Shown one piece after another: positions 46,537-57,000 of a stretch of DNA of 64,000 bases; position 1 is the first letter of the stretch, and every line of letters begins with the position of its first letter. Both the position numbers and the translations under genes were made by a program. Source of the DNA: Agrococcus lahaulensis DSM 17612 (GTDB lineage Bacteria > Actinomycetota > Actinomycetes > Actinomycetales > Microbacteriaceae); NCBI RefSeq assembly GCF_000425105.1, contig NZ_KE384304.1, positions 209,319-273,318 of the forward strand. The letters are read 5' to 3'. The notes under the pieces are model-generated. The model had not been told where the DNA came from, did not search any database, and worked only from the letters and a program-made list of their open reading frames with translations.

Positions 46537-48864
46537 ATGACCGACTTGCAGCCGACGGCCGCGGATTCCAGCGTGGAGCTGGAGATCGGCGGGATGACAT
46601 GCGCGTCCTGCGCGATGCGGATCGAGAAGAAGCTGAACAAGCTCGAGGGTGTCACCGCGACCGTGAACTACGCGACCGAGAAGGCCAAGATCTCGGCACC
46701 CGAAGACTTCGACACGGCGGTGCTGATCGCAGAGGTGGAGAAGACCGGCTACACCGCAGCGCTTCCTGCTCCGGTGCAGTCCTCGGCGGCGGAGGATGAC
46801 ATCGAGGCGCCGGATGCGGAGCTCGTGAGCCTGCGGCACAGGCTCATCGGCTCGGTCGTGCTCACCGTTCCGGTGATCGCGATGGCTATGGTGCCGGTGC
46901 TGCAGTTCACGTACTGGCAGTGGCTCTCGCTCGCGCTGGCAGCGCCGGTGATCGTGTGGGCGGCGTGGCCGTTCCACAAGGCGGCGTGGACGAACCTGCG
47001 GCACGGAGCCGCGACGATGGACACGCTCATCTCGATGGGGACGAGCGCCGCACTGCTGTGGTCGGTCTACGCCTTGTTCTTCGGCACCGCGGGCATACCC
47101 GGCATGACGCACCCGTTCGAGCTCACCGTCGCACCCAGTGATGGTGCCGCGAATATCTACCTCGAGGTCGGCGCGGGAGTGACGATGTTCATCCTGGCTG
47201 GCCGCTACTTCGAGAAGCGCTCGAAGCGGCAGGCCGGCGCCGCGCTGCGCGCGCTGCTCGACCTGGGCGCGAAGGACGTCGCAGTGCTCCGCGATGGCGT
47301 GGAGATCCGGATCCCGACCAGGGATCTCGTGGTCGGCGACGAGTTCGTCGTCCGGCCGGGCGAGAAGATCGCCACCGATGGCACCATCATCTCCGGCACG
47401 TCGGCCGTCGATGCCTCCATGCTGACCGGCGAATCCGTGCCCGTCGAGGTCGGGGAGGGCGACACCGTCACGGGAGCCACCGTCAACGCCGGCGGCCGAC
47501 TCGTCGTGCGCGCGACGCGCGTCGGCTCCGACACGCAGCTGGCCCAGATGGCGAAGCTCGTGGAGGACGCGCAGTCCGGGAAGGCCGAGGTGCAGCGCCT
47601 GGCCGACAAGATCTCCGGCATCTTCGTGCCGATCGTGATCGTCATCGCCGTGGGCACACTGGGCGCCTGGCTCGGGGCGGGGTTCCCCGCGGCGGCCGCC
47701 TTCACCGCCGCCGTCGCCGTGCTCATCATCGCGTGCCCATGTGCCCTCGGGCTCGCGACCCCGACCGCGCTGCTGGTCGGGACCGGCCGCGGCGCGCAGA
47801 TGGGGATCCTCATCAAGGGACCCGAAGTGCTCGAGTCCACGCGCCGCATCGACACCATCGTGCTCGACAAGACCGGCACCGTGACCGCGGGCAAGATGAC
47901 GCTCACCGATGTGCACACCGCCGTCGGCACCGACCGGAGCGAGCTGCTGCGTCTCGCCGGCGCGCTGGAGGACGCCTCCGAGCACCCGATCGCGCAGGCC
48001 ATCGCGAAGGCCGCCACGCAGGAGCTCGGCGCACTGTCCACCCCGGAAGGCTTCACGAACATCGAGGGCAAGGGCGTGCAGGGCGTCGTCGATGGACATG
48101 CGGTGATCGTCGGACGCCCCTCGCTGCTGGCCGACTGGTCCATGCATCTGCCTGCCGATCTCGCTGAGGCGAAGGACGCCGCCGAGCAGCAGGGGAAGAC
48201 CGCGATCGCCGCCGGCTGGGACGGTCAGGCGCGCGGCGTGCTGGTCGTCGCAGACACCGTCAGGCCGACGAGCGCGGCCGCCGTGGCGCACTTCAAGCGC
48301 CTCGGGCTCACGCCGGTGCTGCTCACCGGCGACAACCAGGCGGTCGCCGAGCGGATCGCGGCCGAGGTCGGCATCACCTCGGTGATCGCGGAGGTGCTGC
48401 CGCAGGACAAGGTCGACGTCATCACGCAGCTGCAGCGAGAGGGCAAGTCCGTCGCGATGGTCGGCGATGGCGTCAATGACGCCGCTGCCCTCGCCCAGGC
48501 CGACCTCGGTCTCGCGATGGGCACCGGTACCGATGCCGCGATCGAAGCATCCGACCTCACGCTCGTCCGCGCCGACCTGCGCAGCGCCGCCGACGCCATC
48601 CGGCTCTCCCGGAAGACGCTCGGCACCATCAAGGGCAACCTGTTCTGGGCCTTCGCCTACAACGTCGCGGCGATCCCGCTCGCGGCGCTCGGCCTGCTCA
48701 ACCCCATGCTCGCCGGCGCGGCGATGGCGTTCTCCAGCGTCTTCGTCGTCGGCAACAGCCTCCGCCTCCGCCGCTTCAAGAGCGAGGCGGTGGACCCCAC
48801 ACCGACAGCCACGACCGAGCCGGAGCCTGCAGCTCGGTCGGCAGTCGTCACCACCCATCACTGA
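46537..48864 (+). CDS. copA: Copper-exporting P1B-type ATPase CopA
   Basis: The 775-residue ATPase has one N-terminal metal-binding domain (GGMTCASC near residue 21-28), eight expected membrane helices, the transport motif CPC ([16 protein letters not shown]), the phosphorylation motif DKTGTVT, a TGES actuator motif, HP in SEHPIAQA, and [14 protein letters not shown] marks P1B-1 Cu(I) export. It follows the copper chaperone gene. The C-terminal tail is Pro/Thr-rich. Confidence 0.96.
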   Translation: MTDLQPTAADSSVELEIGGMTCASCAMRIEKKLNKLEGVTATVNYATEKAKISAPEDFDTAVLIAEVEKTGYTAALPAPVQSSAAEDDIEAPDAELVSLRHRLIGSVVLTVPVIAMAMVPVLQFTYWQWLSLALAAPVIVWAAWPFHKAAWTNLRHGAATMDTLISMGTSAALLWSVYALFFGTAGIPGMTHPFELTVAPSDGAANIYLEVGAGVTMFILAGRYFEKRSKRQAGAALRALLDLGAKDVAVLRDGVEIRIPTRDLVVGDEFVVRPGEKIATDGTIISGTSAVDASMLTGESVPVEVGEGDTVTGATVNAGGRLVVRATRVGSDTQLAQMAKLVEDAQSGKAEVQRLADKISGIFVPIVIVIAVGTLGAWLGAGFPAAAAFTAAVAVLIIACPCALGLATPTALLVGTGRGAQMGILIKGPEVLESTRRIDTIVLDKTGTVTAGKMTLTDVHTAVGTDRSELLRLAGALEDASEHPIAQAIAKAATQELGALSTPEGFTNIEGKGVQGVVDGHAVIVGRPSLLADWSMHLPADLAEAKDAAEQQGKTAIAAGWDGQARGVLVVADTVRPTSAAAVAHFKRLGLTPVLLTGDNQAVAERIAAEVGITSVIAEVLPQDKVDVITQLQREGKSVAMVGDGVNDAAALAQADLGLAMGTGTDAAIEASDLTLVRADLRSAADAIRLSRKTLGTIKGNLFWAFAYNVAAIPLAALGLLNPMLAGAAMAFSSVFVVGNSLRLRRFKSEAVDPTPTATTEPEPAARSAVVTTHH

Positions 48865-48874
48865 GAGGAACTCC

Positions 48875-49195
48875 ATGTGCAACACCGGTCACGACCACAG
48901 CCACGGCAGCCATGACCACGCCGGCGACCACGAGGCTCACAGCCACGGCAACCATGACCACGCCGGCGACCACGCGGCTCACAGCCACAGCCACAGCGCC
49001 GATGCGCACGGGAAGGGTGCCGCGGCCGGTGACATCGCCGAGTGCCCGGTCATGCCCGGCAGCACGATCCTGAAGGGCGACGCCGAGGCCGCCGGCCTCG
49101 TCCGCGACCACGACGGCGAGCGCTACTACCTGTGCTGCGCCGCTTGCGGACCGCTCTTCGACGCCGATCCCGCGAAGTACGCTTCCGTAGCCTGA
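48875..49195 (+). CDS. His-rich YHS-domain protein
   Basis: The 106-residue protein begins with about 48 residues that are a His/Asp/Gly/Ala repeat, including an exact 14-residue tandem (GSHDHAGDHEAHSH, then GNHDHAGDHAAHSH) with a 42-nt DNA period. A YHS fold follows (CPVMPGSTILKGDAEAAG, ERYYLCCAACGPLFDADP). YHS domains bind metals and often pair with copper ATPases. The His repeat probably chelates copper. It starts 10 nt after copA and lies between copA and copB. Confidence 0.82.
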   Translation: MCNTGHDHSHGSHDHAGDHEAHSHGNHDHAGDHAAHSHSHSADAHGKGAAAGDIAECPVMPGSTILKGDAEAAGLVRDHDGERYYLCCAACGPLFDADPAKYASVA

Positions 49196-49264
49196 GCCGC
49201 GTCGTGCCGGACCTGTTGCGAGAGAGGTCCGGCACGGCTTCCTCGAACTCGAGAGGATGAGACC

Positions 49265-51478
49265 ATGACCCACCCGCACGCGCATCAAGGCCACCCGACG
49301 GATCCCTCCGAGGGTACCGCGCACCCCCAGCATCAGTCCCATGGTGCGCACGATCGGATGGGTGGGCACGCGTCCGCAGCGACCGACGGTGCCGTTGTCC
49401 GCGAGGCTCGCGTCGACGACTCGCACGCCGGCCACGGCGGGCACGAGCAGCACGGCGGGCACGAGCAGCACCGCGGTCACGGCGCTCACGGCGATCACGG
49501 TGATCACGTCGGGCAGTTCCGTCGACTGTTCTGGATCATGCTCGTCCTGGCGATCCCGACCGTGGCGCTCTCCGGCATGTTCGCCATGGTGCTCGGCTAC
49601 GAGCTGCCGGACGTCTCCTGGCTCGCGTGGGTCTCCCCGGTGCTCGGCACGGTGATGTACGTGTGGGGCGGCAAGCCGTTCCTCGTCGGTGCGCTGAGCG
49701 AGATCCGCGCGCGCAAGCCGGGGATGATGCTGCTGATCGGTCTCGCGATCACGGTGGCGTTCGTCGCCTCCTGGGGCGCGAGCATCGGCGTGCTGCACCA
49801 CGAGCTCGACTTCTGGTGGGAGCTCGCGCTGCTGATCGTCATCATGCTGCTGGGGCACTGGATCGAGATGCGCTCCCTCGCGCAGACCACTTCCGCGCTC
49901 GACTCGCTCGCCGCCCTGCTGCCGGATGAGGCGCACCGGGTCGAGGGCGACATCGTGGTCGTGGTGTCCCCCTCCGATCTCGTCGTCGGCGACGTCGTCG
50001 TCGTCCGCCCGGGCGGCAGCGTGCCGGCCGACGGCAGGATCGTCGACGGCCGGGCCGCCATGGATGAGTCGATGGTCACCGGAGAATCCCGCAGCGTCAC
50101 TCGCGCGGTCGGCGATTCCGTCACCGCGGGTACCGTCGCGACTGATTCGGGCATCCGCATCGAGGTGACGGCGACCGGCGACGACACCGCGCTGGCAGGC
50201 ATCCAGCGGCTGGTCACGGAGGCGCAGAACTCCTCCTCCCGCGCGCAGCGCCTCGCGGACACCGCTGCGGGTTGGCTGTTCTGGTTCGCGATCGCAGCGG
50301 CAGCGATCACGGCGTTCGTCTGGTCGGTCGTGGGGCTTCCGGATGCGGCCGTGATTCGCACCATCACCGTGCTCGTCATCGCGTGCCCCCACGCGCTCGG
50401 CCTCGCCATTCCGCTGGTGGTCTCGATCGCGACGGAGCGAGCGGCGCGAGGCGGGGTGCTCGTGAAGGACCGCCTCTCGCTCGAGAGCATGCGGACGGTC
50501 GACACCGTGCTGTTCGACAAGACCGGCACGCTGACGAAGGGCGAGCCGACGGTCGCCGAGGTCGCCGTCGTCGACGGCCACGACGCGGATCGGGTGCTCG
50601 CGCTCGCGGCGGCCGCGGAGGCAGACAGCGAGCACCCGCTCGCGAAGGCCATCGTCCGGGCCGCCGCCGCTAAGAGCCTCGTGGTGCCGCGCAGCAGCGA
50701 CTTCTCATCCTCCCCGGCCGTCGGCGTGACGGCCAGGGTCGACGGGACGACCGTCCGCGTCGGCGGCCCCTACATGCTCGCCGAGGAATCCGCGAGCGAG
50801 CTCGGCATCGCCGACGAGTGGCGCACCCAGGGGGCGATCATCCTGCACGTCGTCCAGGACGGCGCGGTCATCGGTGCGCTGCGGCTCGCGGATGAGATCC
50901 GCTCGGAATCCCGACAGGCCATCGACGCGCTGCACGCGCTCGGCGCCCAGGTGGTCATGATCACGGGCGACGCCGAGGCGGTCGCGCAATCGGTGGCGCA
51001 AGAGCTCGGCATCGACCGGGTCTTCGCGGGTGTGCGCCCGGAGGACAAGGCGGCGAAGGTGCAGGAGCTGCAGCACGAGGGGCGGAAGGTGGCGATGGTC
51101 GGTGACGGTGTGAACGACGCTCCGGCACTCGCGCAGGCCGACGTCGGACTCGCGATCGGCGCCGGCACCGATGTCGCGATCGCGTCAGCCGGAGTGATCC
51201 TGGCCAGCGATGATCCGCGCTCCGTGCTCTCCGTGATCGAGCTGTCGCGCGCCGCGTACCGGAAGATGAAGCAGAACCTCTGGTGGGCGGCGGGCTACAA
51301 CCTCATCTCCGTTCCGCTCGCGGCGGGCGTGCTCGCCCCCATCGGATTCGTGCTGCCCATGTCAGTGGGCGCCATCCTGATGTCGCTCTCCACGATCATC
51401 GTCGCGCTCAACGCGCAGCTCCTGCGCCGCCTGGACCTGCGGCCCGAGTCCACTGCGCACGCAGTGCTCCAGCGATGA
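49265..51478 (+). CDS. copB: CopB-type heavy-metal P-type ATPase
   Basis: The 737-residue ATPase has a His-rich N-terminus (HPHAHQGHP, two GGHEQH copies), the transport motif CPH (VIACPHALGLAIPLVVS), DKTGTLTKGEP, HP in SEHPLAKA, and GDGVNDAPALA. CPH marks P1B-3/CopB pumps, which export Cu(II) or Cu(I)/Ag. There is no HMA domain; the His cluster replaces it. Its stop overlaps the csoR start. Having both CopA and CopB in one operon is a full copper export set. Confidence 0.95.
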   Translation: MTHPHAHQGHPTDPSEGTAHPQHQSHGAHDRMGGHASAATDGAVVREARVDDSHAGHGGHEQHGGHEQHRGHGAHGDHGDHVGQFRRLFWIMLVLAIPTVALSGMFAMVLGYELPDVSWLAWVSPVLGTVMYVWGGKPFLVGALSEIRARKPGMMLLIGLAITVAFVASWGASIGVLHHELDFWWELALLIVIMLLGHWIEMRSLAQTTSALDSLAALLPDEAHRVEGDIVVVVSPSDLVVGDVVVVRPGGSVPADGRIVDGRAAMDESMVTGESRSVTRAVGDSVTAGTVATDSGIRIEVTATGDDTALAGIQRLVTEAQNSSSRAQRLADTAAGWLFWFAIAAAAITAFVWSVVGLPDAAVIRTITVLVIACPHALGLAIPLVVSIATERAARGGVLVKDRLSLESMRTVDTVLFDKTGTLTKGEPTVAEVAVVDGHDADRVLALAAAAEADSEHPLAKAIVRAAAAKSLVVPRSSDFSSSPAVGVTARVDGTTVRVGGPYMLAEESASELGIADEWRTQGAIILHVVQDGAVIGALRLADEIRSESRQAIDALHALGAQVVMITGDAEAVAQSVAQELGIDRVFAGVRPEDKAAKVQELQHEGRKVAMVGDGVNDAPALAQADVGLAIGAGTDVAIASAGVILASDDPRSVLSVIELSRAAYRKMKQNLWWAAGYNLISVPLAAGVLAPIGFVLPMSVGAILMSLSTIIVALNAQLLRRLDLRPESTAHAVLQR

Positions 51479-51822
51479 GCACGACAGAGCGAGAGGCGAA
51501 CATGAAGGAACCCGGTCAGGGCCTCTCGCAGTGCGACGAGGGAGAGCACGGCTACATCACCGACAAGGATCGATACCTCGCTCGGCTCAGGCGGATCGAG
51601 GGGCAGGCTCGAGGCATCCACCGGATGGTCGACGAGGAGCGGTACTGCATCGACATCCTCACGCAGATCTCCGCCCTGACGGGCGCCCTGGAGAACGTCG
51701 CCGTGGGGCTGCTCGAGGATCATCTCCGGCACTGCATCGCCGATGCCGCTCGCTCGGGTGGCGACGTGGCCGACGAGAAGATCAGAGAGGCATCGCAGGC
51801 CATCCAGCGGCTCGTCCGCTGA
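51475..51822 (+). CDS. csoR: Copper-sensing repressor CsoR
   Basis: The 115-residue all-helical repressor (start overlapping copB by ATGA; alternative ATG at 51502) carries the full Cu(I) ligand set with CsoR spacing: Cys58, His83 and Cys87. Family block LRRIEGQARGIHRMVD precedes. When Cu(I) binds, CsoR leaves DNA, so the operator at 45233 would be opened. As last gene of its own operon it is autoregulated. Confidence 0.94.
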   Translation: MSTTEREANMKEPGQGLSQCDEGEHGYITDKDRYLARLRRIEGQARGIHRMVDEERYCIDILTQISALTGALENVAVGLLEDHLRHCIADAARSGGDVADEKIREASQAIQRLVR

Positions 51823-51909
51823 CCATTGCCCGGCAGGTCGTGTGCAAGGCCCGCAATCGCGGCGACCAGACCATGGGACCACCGGGCGCGGTGCGGTCGC
51901 GACTCAGGG

Positions 51910-51995
51910 CCCACCGCATCCGCTTCCATCGACCCGAGGGCGGGCGCATGAGCATGTCAGCGACCGAACGTCCGCCCGCGAAGGCCCGGGTCGTC
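51910..51995 (+). pseudogene. Decayed copy of the femX 5' end
   Basis: This stretch matches the leader and first codons of femX at 52698-52777: both run CCCACCGCATCCGC, then ATCGACCCGAG, then GCATGAGCAT, and the codons for ATE, PAK follow. I count roughly 80 percent agreement over about 80 bases. After about codon 15 the similarity stops. The downstream frame has no femX content, so this is a truncated remnant. Confidence 0.75.
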
Positions 51996-52012
51996 GACGG
52001 CCGCGCGCCGCG

Positions 52013-52210
52013 TCAAGCCGAGCGGCGCGTATCGCGAGCGTCTCGCCGGGTCTGCAGCATCGCCTCGACCTCGGCGCACAGCTGCTGGTGCAGCGCTGCG
52101 ATCGGTCCGGACCGCGGTCGAGGGCCCAAGTGCTGGAGCTCCTCGAGCAGGCTGCGCAGCCGCACGCCCTCGTCTCCAGAGCCACCCTCCATGCCCTGCG
52201 CGATCGTCAT
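52013..52210 (-). CDS. Possible small protein, uncertain
   Basis: A 65-codon frame from ATG 52210 gives a plausible helical sequence (RLRSLLEELQHLGPRPRSG, ALHQQLCAEVEAMLQTRR). No ribosome site or leaderless box precedes the start, and the frame continues upstream without stop for another 160 codons of Arg-rich sequence. It could be the C-terminal end of a broken gene at the island border. No family recognised. Confidence 0.25.
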   Translation of the reverse strand: MTIAQGMEGGSGDEGVRLRSLLEELQHLGPRPRSGPIAALHQQLCAEVEAMLQTRRDARDTRRSA

Positions 52211-52336
52211 GGAGCCCAGCGAGCGCGGCCCGCTCGCGGTGCGGTGCGCGCGGTCCTTGAGGTACAACGATGTTGCTCTTGAGCGCGCAGCGAGACGGGG
52301 CGTGACGCGCGGGCTCGAGGCGTGCAGAATGCCTGC

Positions 52337-52627
52337 ATGTCGTTCCAGGCGTACCTCGATGCGATCGAGGACAAGACCGGCCGCACACCCCGCGAGCTCC
52401 TCGAGCTCGCGAAGGAGCGCGGCCTCGACGGCCCCGACGTGAAGGCGGGCCAGATCCTCGAGTGGCTGCAGGCCGACTACGGCCTCGGGCGCGGTCACGG
52501 CATGGCGCTCGTGCACGTCATCAAGAAGGGTCCGCAGATCGACGCGAAGCACGTCGGCTCGAGCGGCTCGCACCGCGACGAGAGCGACACGCTCTGGCTC
52601 GACGGCAAGGCGACGAAGCCGGTGTGA
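52337..52627 (+). CDS. DUF4287 protein
   Basis: The 96-residue protein opens with SFQAYLDAIEDKTGRTPREL and continues GQILEWLQADYGLGRGHGMALVHVIKKG, the DUF4287 helical domain. The family occurs as a lone domain or fused to DUF5655. Its function is not known to me. An AGAAT-type -10 lies 6 nt before the ATG. It is followed after 110 nt by femX; these core genes mark the right side of the island. Confidence 0.85.
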   Translation: MSFQAYLDAIEDKTGRTPRELLELAKERGLDGPDVKAGQILEWLQADYGLGRGHGMALVHVIKKGPQIDAKHVGSSGSHRDESDTLWLDGKATKPV

Positions 52628-52737
52628 GCCGGGCGCGGGCGCTCGGCGCGGGTACCATCGAGGGCGGCGCGATCGCGCAGGGGCGCGCCCCGCGCGACCC
52701 ACCGCATCCGCCCCCCAATCGACCCGAGAGCGACCGC

Positions 52738-53802
52738 ATGAGCATCACCGCGACCGAGCCCACGCCCGCAAAGGCCACCGACGGGGTCGCGTGGGACGCG
52801 CAGGTGCTCGAGGGCCAGCCGCGCGCGCACTACATGCAGTCGGATGCGTGGGCTCGCACCCGCGAGGAGAGCCCGTGGCGGGCGCTCCGCGACGTCGTGA
52901 CGGTGCCGACGACGGGTGGCGGCTCGCGCGAGCTGCCGATCCAGCTCTTCGAGCGCTCGGCGCCGCTCGCCGGACGCATCCTCTTCCTCCCGCGCGTGAG
53001 CGGCATCGACGCCGCCGCGGTCGACGCGATCACCGCGCGCGCGAAGGCCTACCCGAAGCGCTGGTTCGGCCTCAAGATGGAGACGTTCCAGACCGAGGAC
53101 CCCGAGCTCATCGCCGCGTTCGAGCGCAACGGCTGGGTGCGCGCCGCCTCGAGCCAGTACCAGCACGCCGTCGCCGTCGACCTCTCGGGCTCGCTCGACG
53201 AGGTCGCCGCGCGCTTCAAGAAGCGCGCCCGCAACAGCTACCGCGCCGCCGAGAACAAGTTCGGCGTGACGGTGCGAAAGACCGAGATGACCGCCGAGAA
53301 CGAGGCGGAGATGCACCGCCTCATCGGCGAGACGAAGGAGCGCTCCGGCGGCTACTTCCGCCACCCCGAGTACTTCCAGCGCATCTGGGACGTCTACAAG
53401 ACCGTCGGCCAGGGCCACTTCTACGTCGCCGAGTACGAGGGCGAGGTGCAGTCGATGGCCTTCGTCATCCGCTTCGGCGACACCGCCTGGTACAAGGACG
53501 CGGGCTCGATCCGCGAGAACGCGAAGATCTTCGCGCCCTACCTCATGCAGTGGAAGATCATGCAGGACCTCCACGAGCAGGGCGTCACGCTCTACGAGCT
53601 CGCGAACGTCCCCGACCCGGCCGAGTGGGAGACGAGCGACATCCGCGGCCTCTACACGTTCAAGACCGCGTGGGCGCCCGAGCCCGTGAAGTACATGCCG
53701 ACGTTCGAGCTGCCGCTCAACGGCCGCTACAAGCTCTGGCACAAGGCGGGCCGCTGGCTGCGCGCCGTCTACACGCGCCGCACGGGCGACGCCTGGTTCT
53801 AG
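52738..53802 (+). CDS. femX: FemX/FemAB-type peptidoglycan bridge aminoacyltransferase
   Basis: The 354-residue protein has two GNAT-fold halves typical of Fem transferases, with FKKRARNSYRAAENKFGV and RSGGYFRHPEYFQRIWDVY in the core and YELANVPDPAEWETSDIRGLYTFK-like C-terminal block (W/Y/F rich). These enzymes use aminoacyl-tRNA to add bridge residues to lipid II. The start is ATG 52738; a TACCAT -10 is about 80 nt upstream. The 5' part of this gene is duplicated at 51910. Confidence 0.92.
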   Translation: MSITATEPTPAKATDGVAWDAQVLEGQPRAHYMQSDAWARTREESPWRALRDVVTVPTTGGGSRELPIQLFERSAPLAGRILFLPRVSGIDAAAVDAITARAKAYPKRWFGLKMETFQTEDPELIAAFERNGWVRAASSQYQHAVAVDLSGSLDEVAARFKKRARNSYRAAENKFGVTVRKTEMTAENEAEMHRLIGETKERSGGYFRHPEYFQRIWDVYKTVGQGHFYVAEYEGEVQSMAFVIRFGDTAWYKDAGSIRENAKIFAPYLMQWKIMQDLHEQGVTLYELANVPDPAEWETSDIRGLYTFKTAWAPEPVKYMPTFELPLNGRYKLWHKAGRWLRAVYTRRTGDAWF

Positions 53803-53853
53803 GGCGCGACCTTCCTGCGCGCGGAGCGCCGGAGCGCCGCCGTGGGCATCGCC

Positions 53854-53951
53854 GAGTGCCGGAACTCTGCGTGATCGCGCGCCGAGGATCGCAGAGTGCC
53901 GGAACTCTGCGCGAGCGCACGCCGAGAATCGCAGAGTGCCGGAACTCTGCG
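53854..53951. repeat. Three tandem 40-bp palindromic repeats
   Basis: The core GAGTGCCGGAACTCTGCG begins at 53854, 53894 and 53934, an exact 40-bp period. Each core is nearly self-complementary (GCAGAGT/ACTCTGC ends). The intervening 22 nt (ending AATCGCA or GATCGCA) are similar but not identical. It sits in the gap between femX and the helicase-like gene. Confidence 0.85.
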
Positions 53952-54061
53952 CGCACGCCGGGGCCGGGCCGCTGCGCCGAGAGGGCCAGCTGCCGCGGCA
54001 GTTCGCGGGTTTCCCGCAGTGTCACCCGGCCGACGCCGGACCCCGCGGCTATCGTGACTGC

Positions 54062-57000
54062 GTGCGCGAAGACGAGATCGAGTTCCAGGGCGACGAGCCC
54101 GTCGACGCCGCGACCCCGGAGCCGGCCGTCGAGCCGGCGTCCGGACCCGATCGCTCGCTCACGGGCGAGGCGCCCGTCGTCGCGCCCGAGCCCGCCGTGA
54201 GCCGTCGCGACGGCGAGTGGGCCGGATGGGCGGATGCGCTGCGGCGCGTGGGCGGGCGGAGCCCGCTGACCGACTTCATCGACACCACCGCGACCCGCAT
54301 CGAGCTCTCGGCGACGCATCCGGGCGGTCTCGCGCAGTTCATCACCGGCCGCCCGACGGCCCTGTCGAGCCTCATCCGCGACGACCTCGCGCTGCGCGCC
54401 GCCCGCTCGGCCGCCGCCGCGATCGCCTCGAAGGGCATCGAGCTCGCCGCCGCCCGCTCGATCGACGCCGTCCACCTCGGCATCGGCATGGCGCGCTTCC
54501 CGCACGGCGACCGAGAGGTCTACGGGCCGGTGCTGCTGCGCCCGCTCATCGTGCGCCGCCGCGGTCGCGACTTCGAGCTGCAGCTGCTCGGCCAGCCGTT
54601 CGTCAACCCGCGGCTCGCGAGCATCCTGCGCGGCCACCACGGCGTGCAGCTCGACGAGCGCCGCCTCATCGAGCTCGGCTCGGGCGAGGGCACCTTCACG
54701 CCCAACGCGGTGCTCGACGCCGTGCGGCAGGCTGCGGCCCACGTGCCCGGCTTCACCGTCGAGGCGCGGCTGCTCGCCTCGACGTTCGCCGACGTCGGCG
54801 AGCCGATGGCCGTCGACCTGCAGCAGGCGCCGCACGACGTGCTCGACGCCGTGCGCGGCGACGAGCAGGCCCGCTGGCGCGTGCGCGAGGGCCGCAGCGG
54901 CATCGACGAGACGCCGCAGGATCAGCGCGACCCCGAGATCGACCGGCTCGTGCTCGACGCCGACCACGAGCAGGACGCCGTGATCGCCGAGGCCGCCGCC
55001 GGCAACTCGATCGTCGTCGAGGCGCTGCCCGGCACGGGCCTCACGCAGACCGTCGTCAACGTGCTCGCCGCGCTCGTGAGCGACGACAAGCGCGTGCTCG
55101 TCGTGAGCCCCCGCCGCGCGACGCTCCGCGACATCGCCGACCGGCTCGCGAGCACGAAGCTCGAGGCGCTCGCCGTCTCCGAGGCGACGCTGCGCCGCGA
55201 CCTCATCGCCGCGATCCGGCGCATCGAGCAGTCCGGGCGGCCGGAGACGGCCGAGATCGACGAGGCGATGCTGCGCCTCCGGAAGGTGCTGCTCGACTAC
55301 CGCACGGCGCTCCGCCGCGTCGATCCCGAGCTGCAGGTGAGCGTGCTCGACGCGCTCAAGGAGCTCTCGCGGCTCGCGATGCTCCCGACGCCGCCCTCGA
55401 CGCGCGCGCGGCTGAGCGAGCAGGCGACCCGCACGCTCGCGACCGACCGCCCGCGCGTGGCCGCGACGATGCGGAAGGCCGCGGCCCTCGGCCAGTTCAA
55501 GTACGGGCCGAGCGACACGCCCTGGTACGGGGCGTCCTTCCAGACCTCCAGCGACGCATCCGCCGCCCTCGCCGACGCGCAAGCGCTCGCCGGCACCGAC
55601 GGCGACGGCGAGCTCGCGAGCCTCGTCGCGAGCGCCCGCAAGGTGATCGGCGACACGAAGCTGCGGCCCGCGGCGACGCTCGCCGAGCTCGCGATCCAGG
55701 TCGCGCTGCTCACCGACGTTCGCGCGACGCTCGACGTCATGACGCCCTCGATCTACGACCGGCCGCTCGGCGAGCTCATCGCCGCGACCGGTCCGAGACG
55801 CGAGGCGATCCAGTCGCTCGGCGGCATGCAGCGGCGCCGGCTCAAGAAGCTCGCCGAGGAGTACGTGCGGCCCGGCGCGCACCTGCCCGACCTGCACGAC
55901 GTGCTCGTCGCCGCGCAGCAGCAGCGTCGGCTGTGGGCGAAGTTCGCGCCCGACGGCTCGATCCCGACGGTGCCCGCGGGCCTCGGCGCGCTCGACGCGA
56001 CGCTCCGCGAGGTCGAGGGCAAGCTCGCTCGCCTCGACGCGGCGCTCAGCCCCGAGGTGAAGAGCGTCGACCTGCCGCTGCCCGAGCTCGAGCACCGCAT
56101 CGCCGAGCTCGCCGCCCCGAGCGACGCGCTCCAGAACATCACCGAGCGCGCCGAGCTCATGACGGGCATCGAGCGGCTCGGCCTCGACGCGCTGCTCGCC
56201 GACTTCGCCGACCGGCACGTCGCCGACGACCAGGTCGAGCACGAGCTCGACCTCGCGTGGTGGCAGTCGGCGCTGCAGTCGATGATCGCGAAGGAGCGCG
56301 CGCTGCTGCGCGGCAACACCGACGTGCTGCGCCGGCTCGAGCAGGACTTCGCGCTCGTCGACGAGGCGCACGTCGACGCCTCGAGCGCCCGGCTCGCGCA
56401 CCAGATCGCGCGCGGCTGGCGGCTCGCGGTCGACGACCACCCGGACGAGGCGGATGCGCTGCGTCGCCTCATCAAGGCGGGCCCGGTCGACGCCGACGAG
56501 CTGCAGCGGCTCGCGCCGCACCTCACCCGCTCGGTCGCGCCCGTGTGGCTCTCGTCGCCGTACGACCTCCACCGGGTGCCCAAGCGCATCCCCTTCGACG
56601 CCGTCGTGATCGCCGACGCCGGCGCGATCACGATCGCCGAGGCGGCCGGTGCGATCAGCCGCGCGCGGCAGGTCATCGCTGTCGGCGACTCGGTGACGCA
56701 GACGCCCGCGCCCTTCGACGTCGGCATCTCGACGCTCGGCGTGCGGCCGAGCGAGGAGCTCGCGACGCCCGACGAGCTGCACGCCGAGTCGGCGCTCTCG
56801 CGGCTCGGGGCGGTGCTGCCGATGCTGCGCCTCACCCGCTCGTACCGCACGGGCGGCGCCGACCTCGTGACGGCCGTGAATGAGCGCTTCTACGAGGGCC
56901 GCATCGAGGCGCTGCCGTGGGCGGGCGCGTACCTCGGCCACCGCTCGCTCATCTCCTCGATCGTGCACGGCGCGCACGGCCTGCCGCAGCAGGGCGCCGC

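Noticed and set aside
46291..48885. 864-residue minus-strand open frame
   Set aside because: Antisense to copA; low-complexity His/Arg/Asp composition.
53854..53951. CRISPR-like array
   Set aside because: Only three units, palindromic cores and similar spacers; spacers in a CRISPR would be unrelated, and no cas gene is present.
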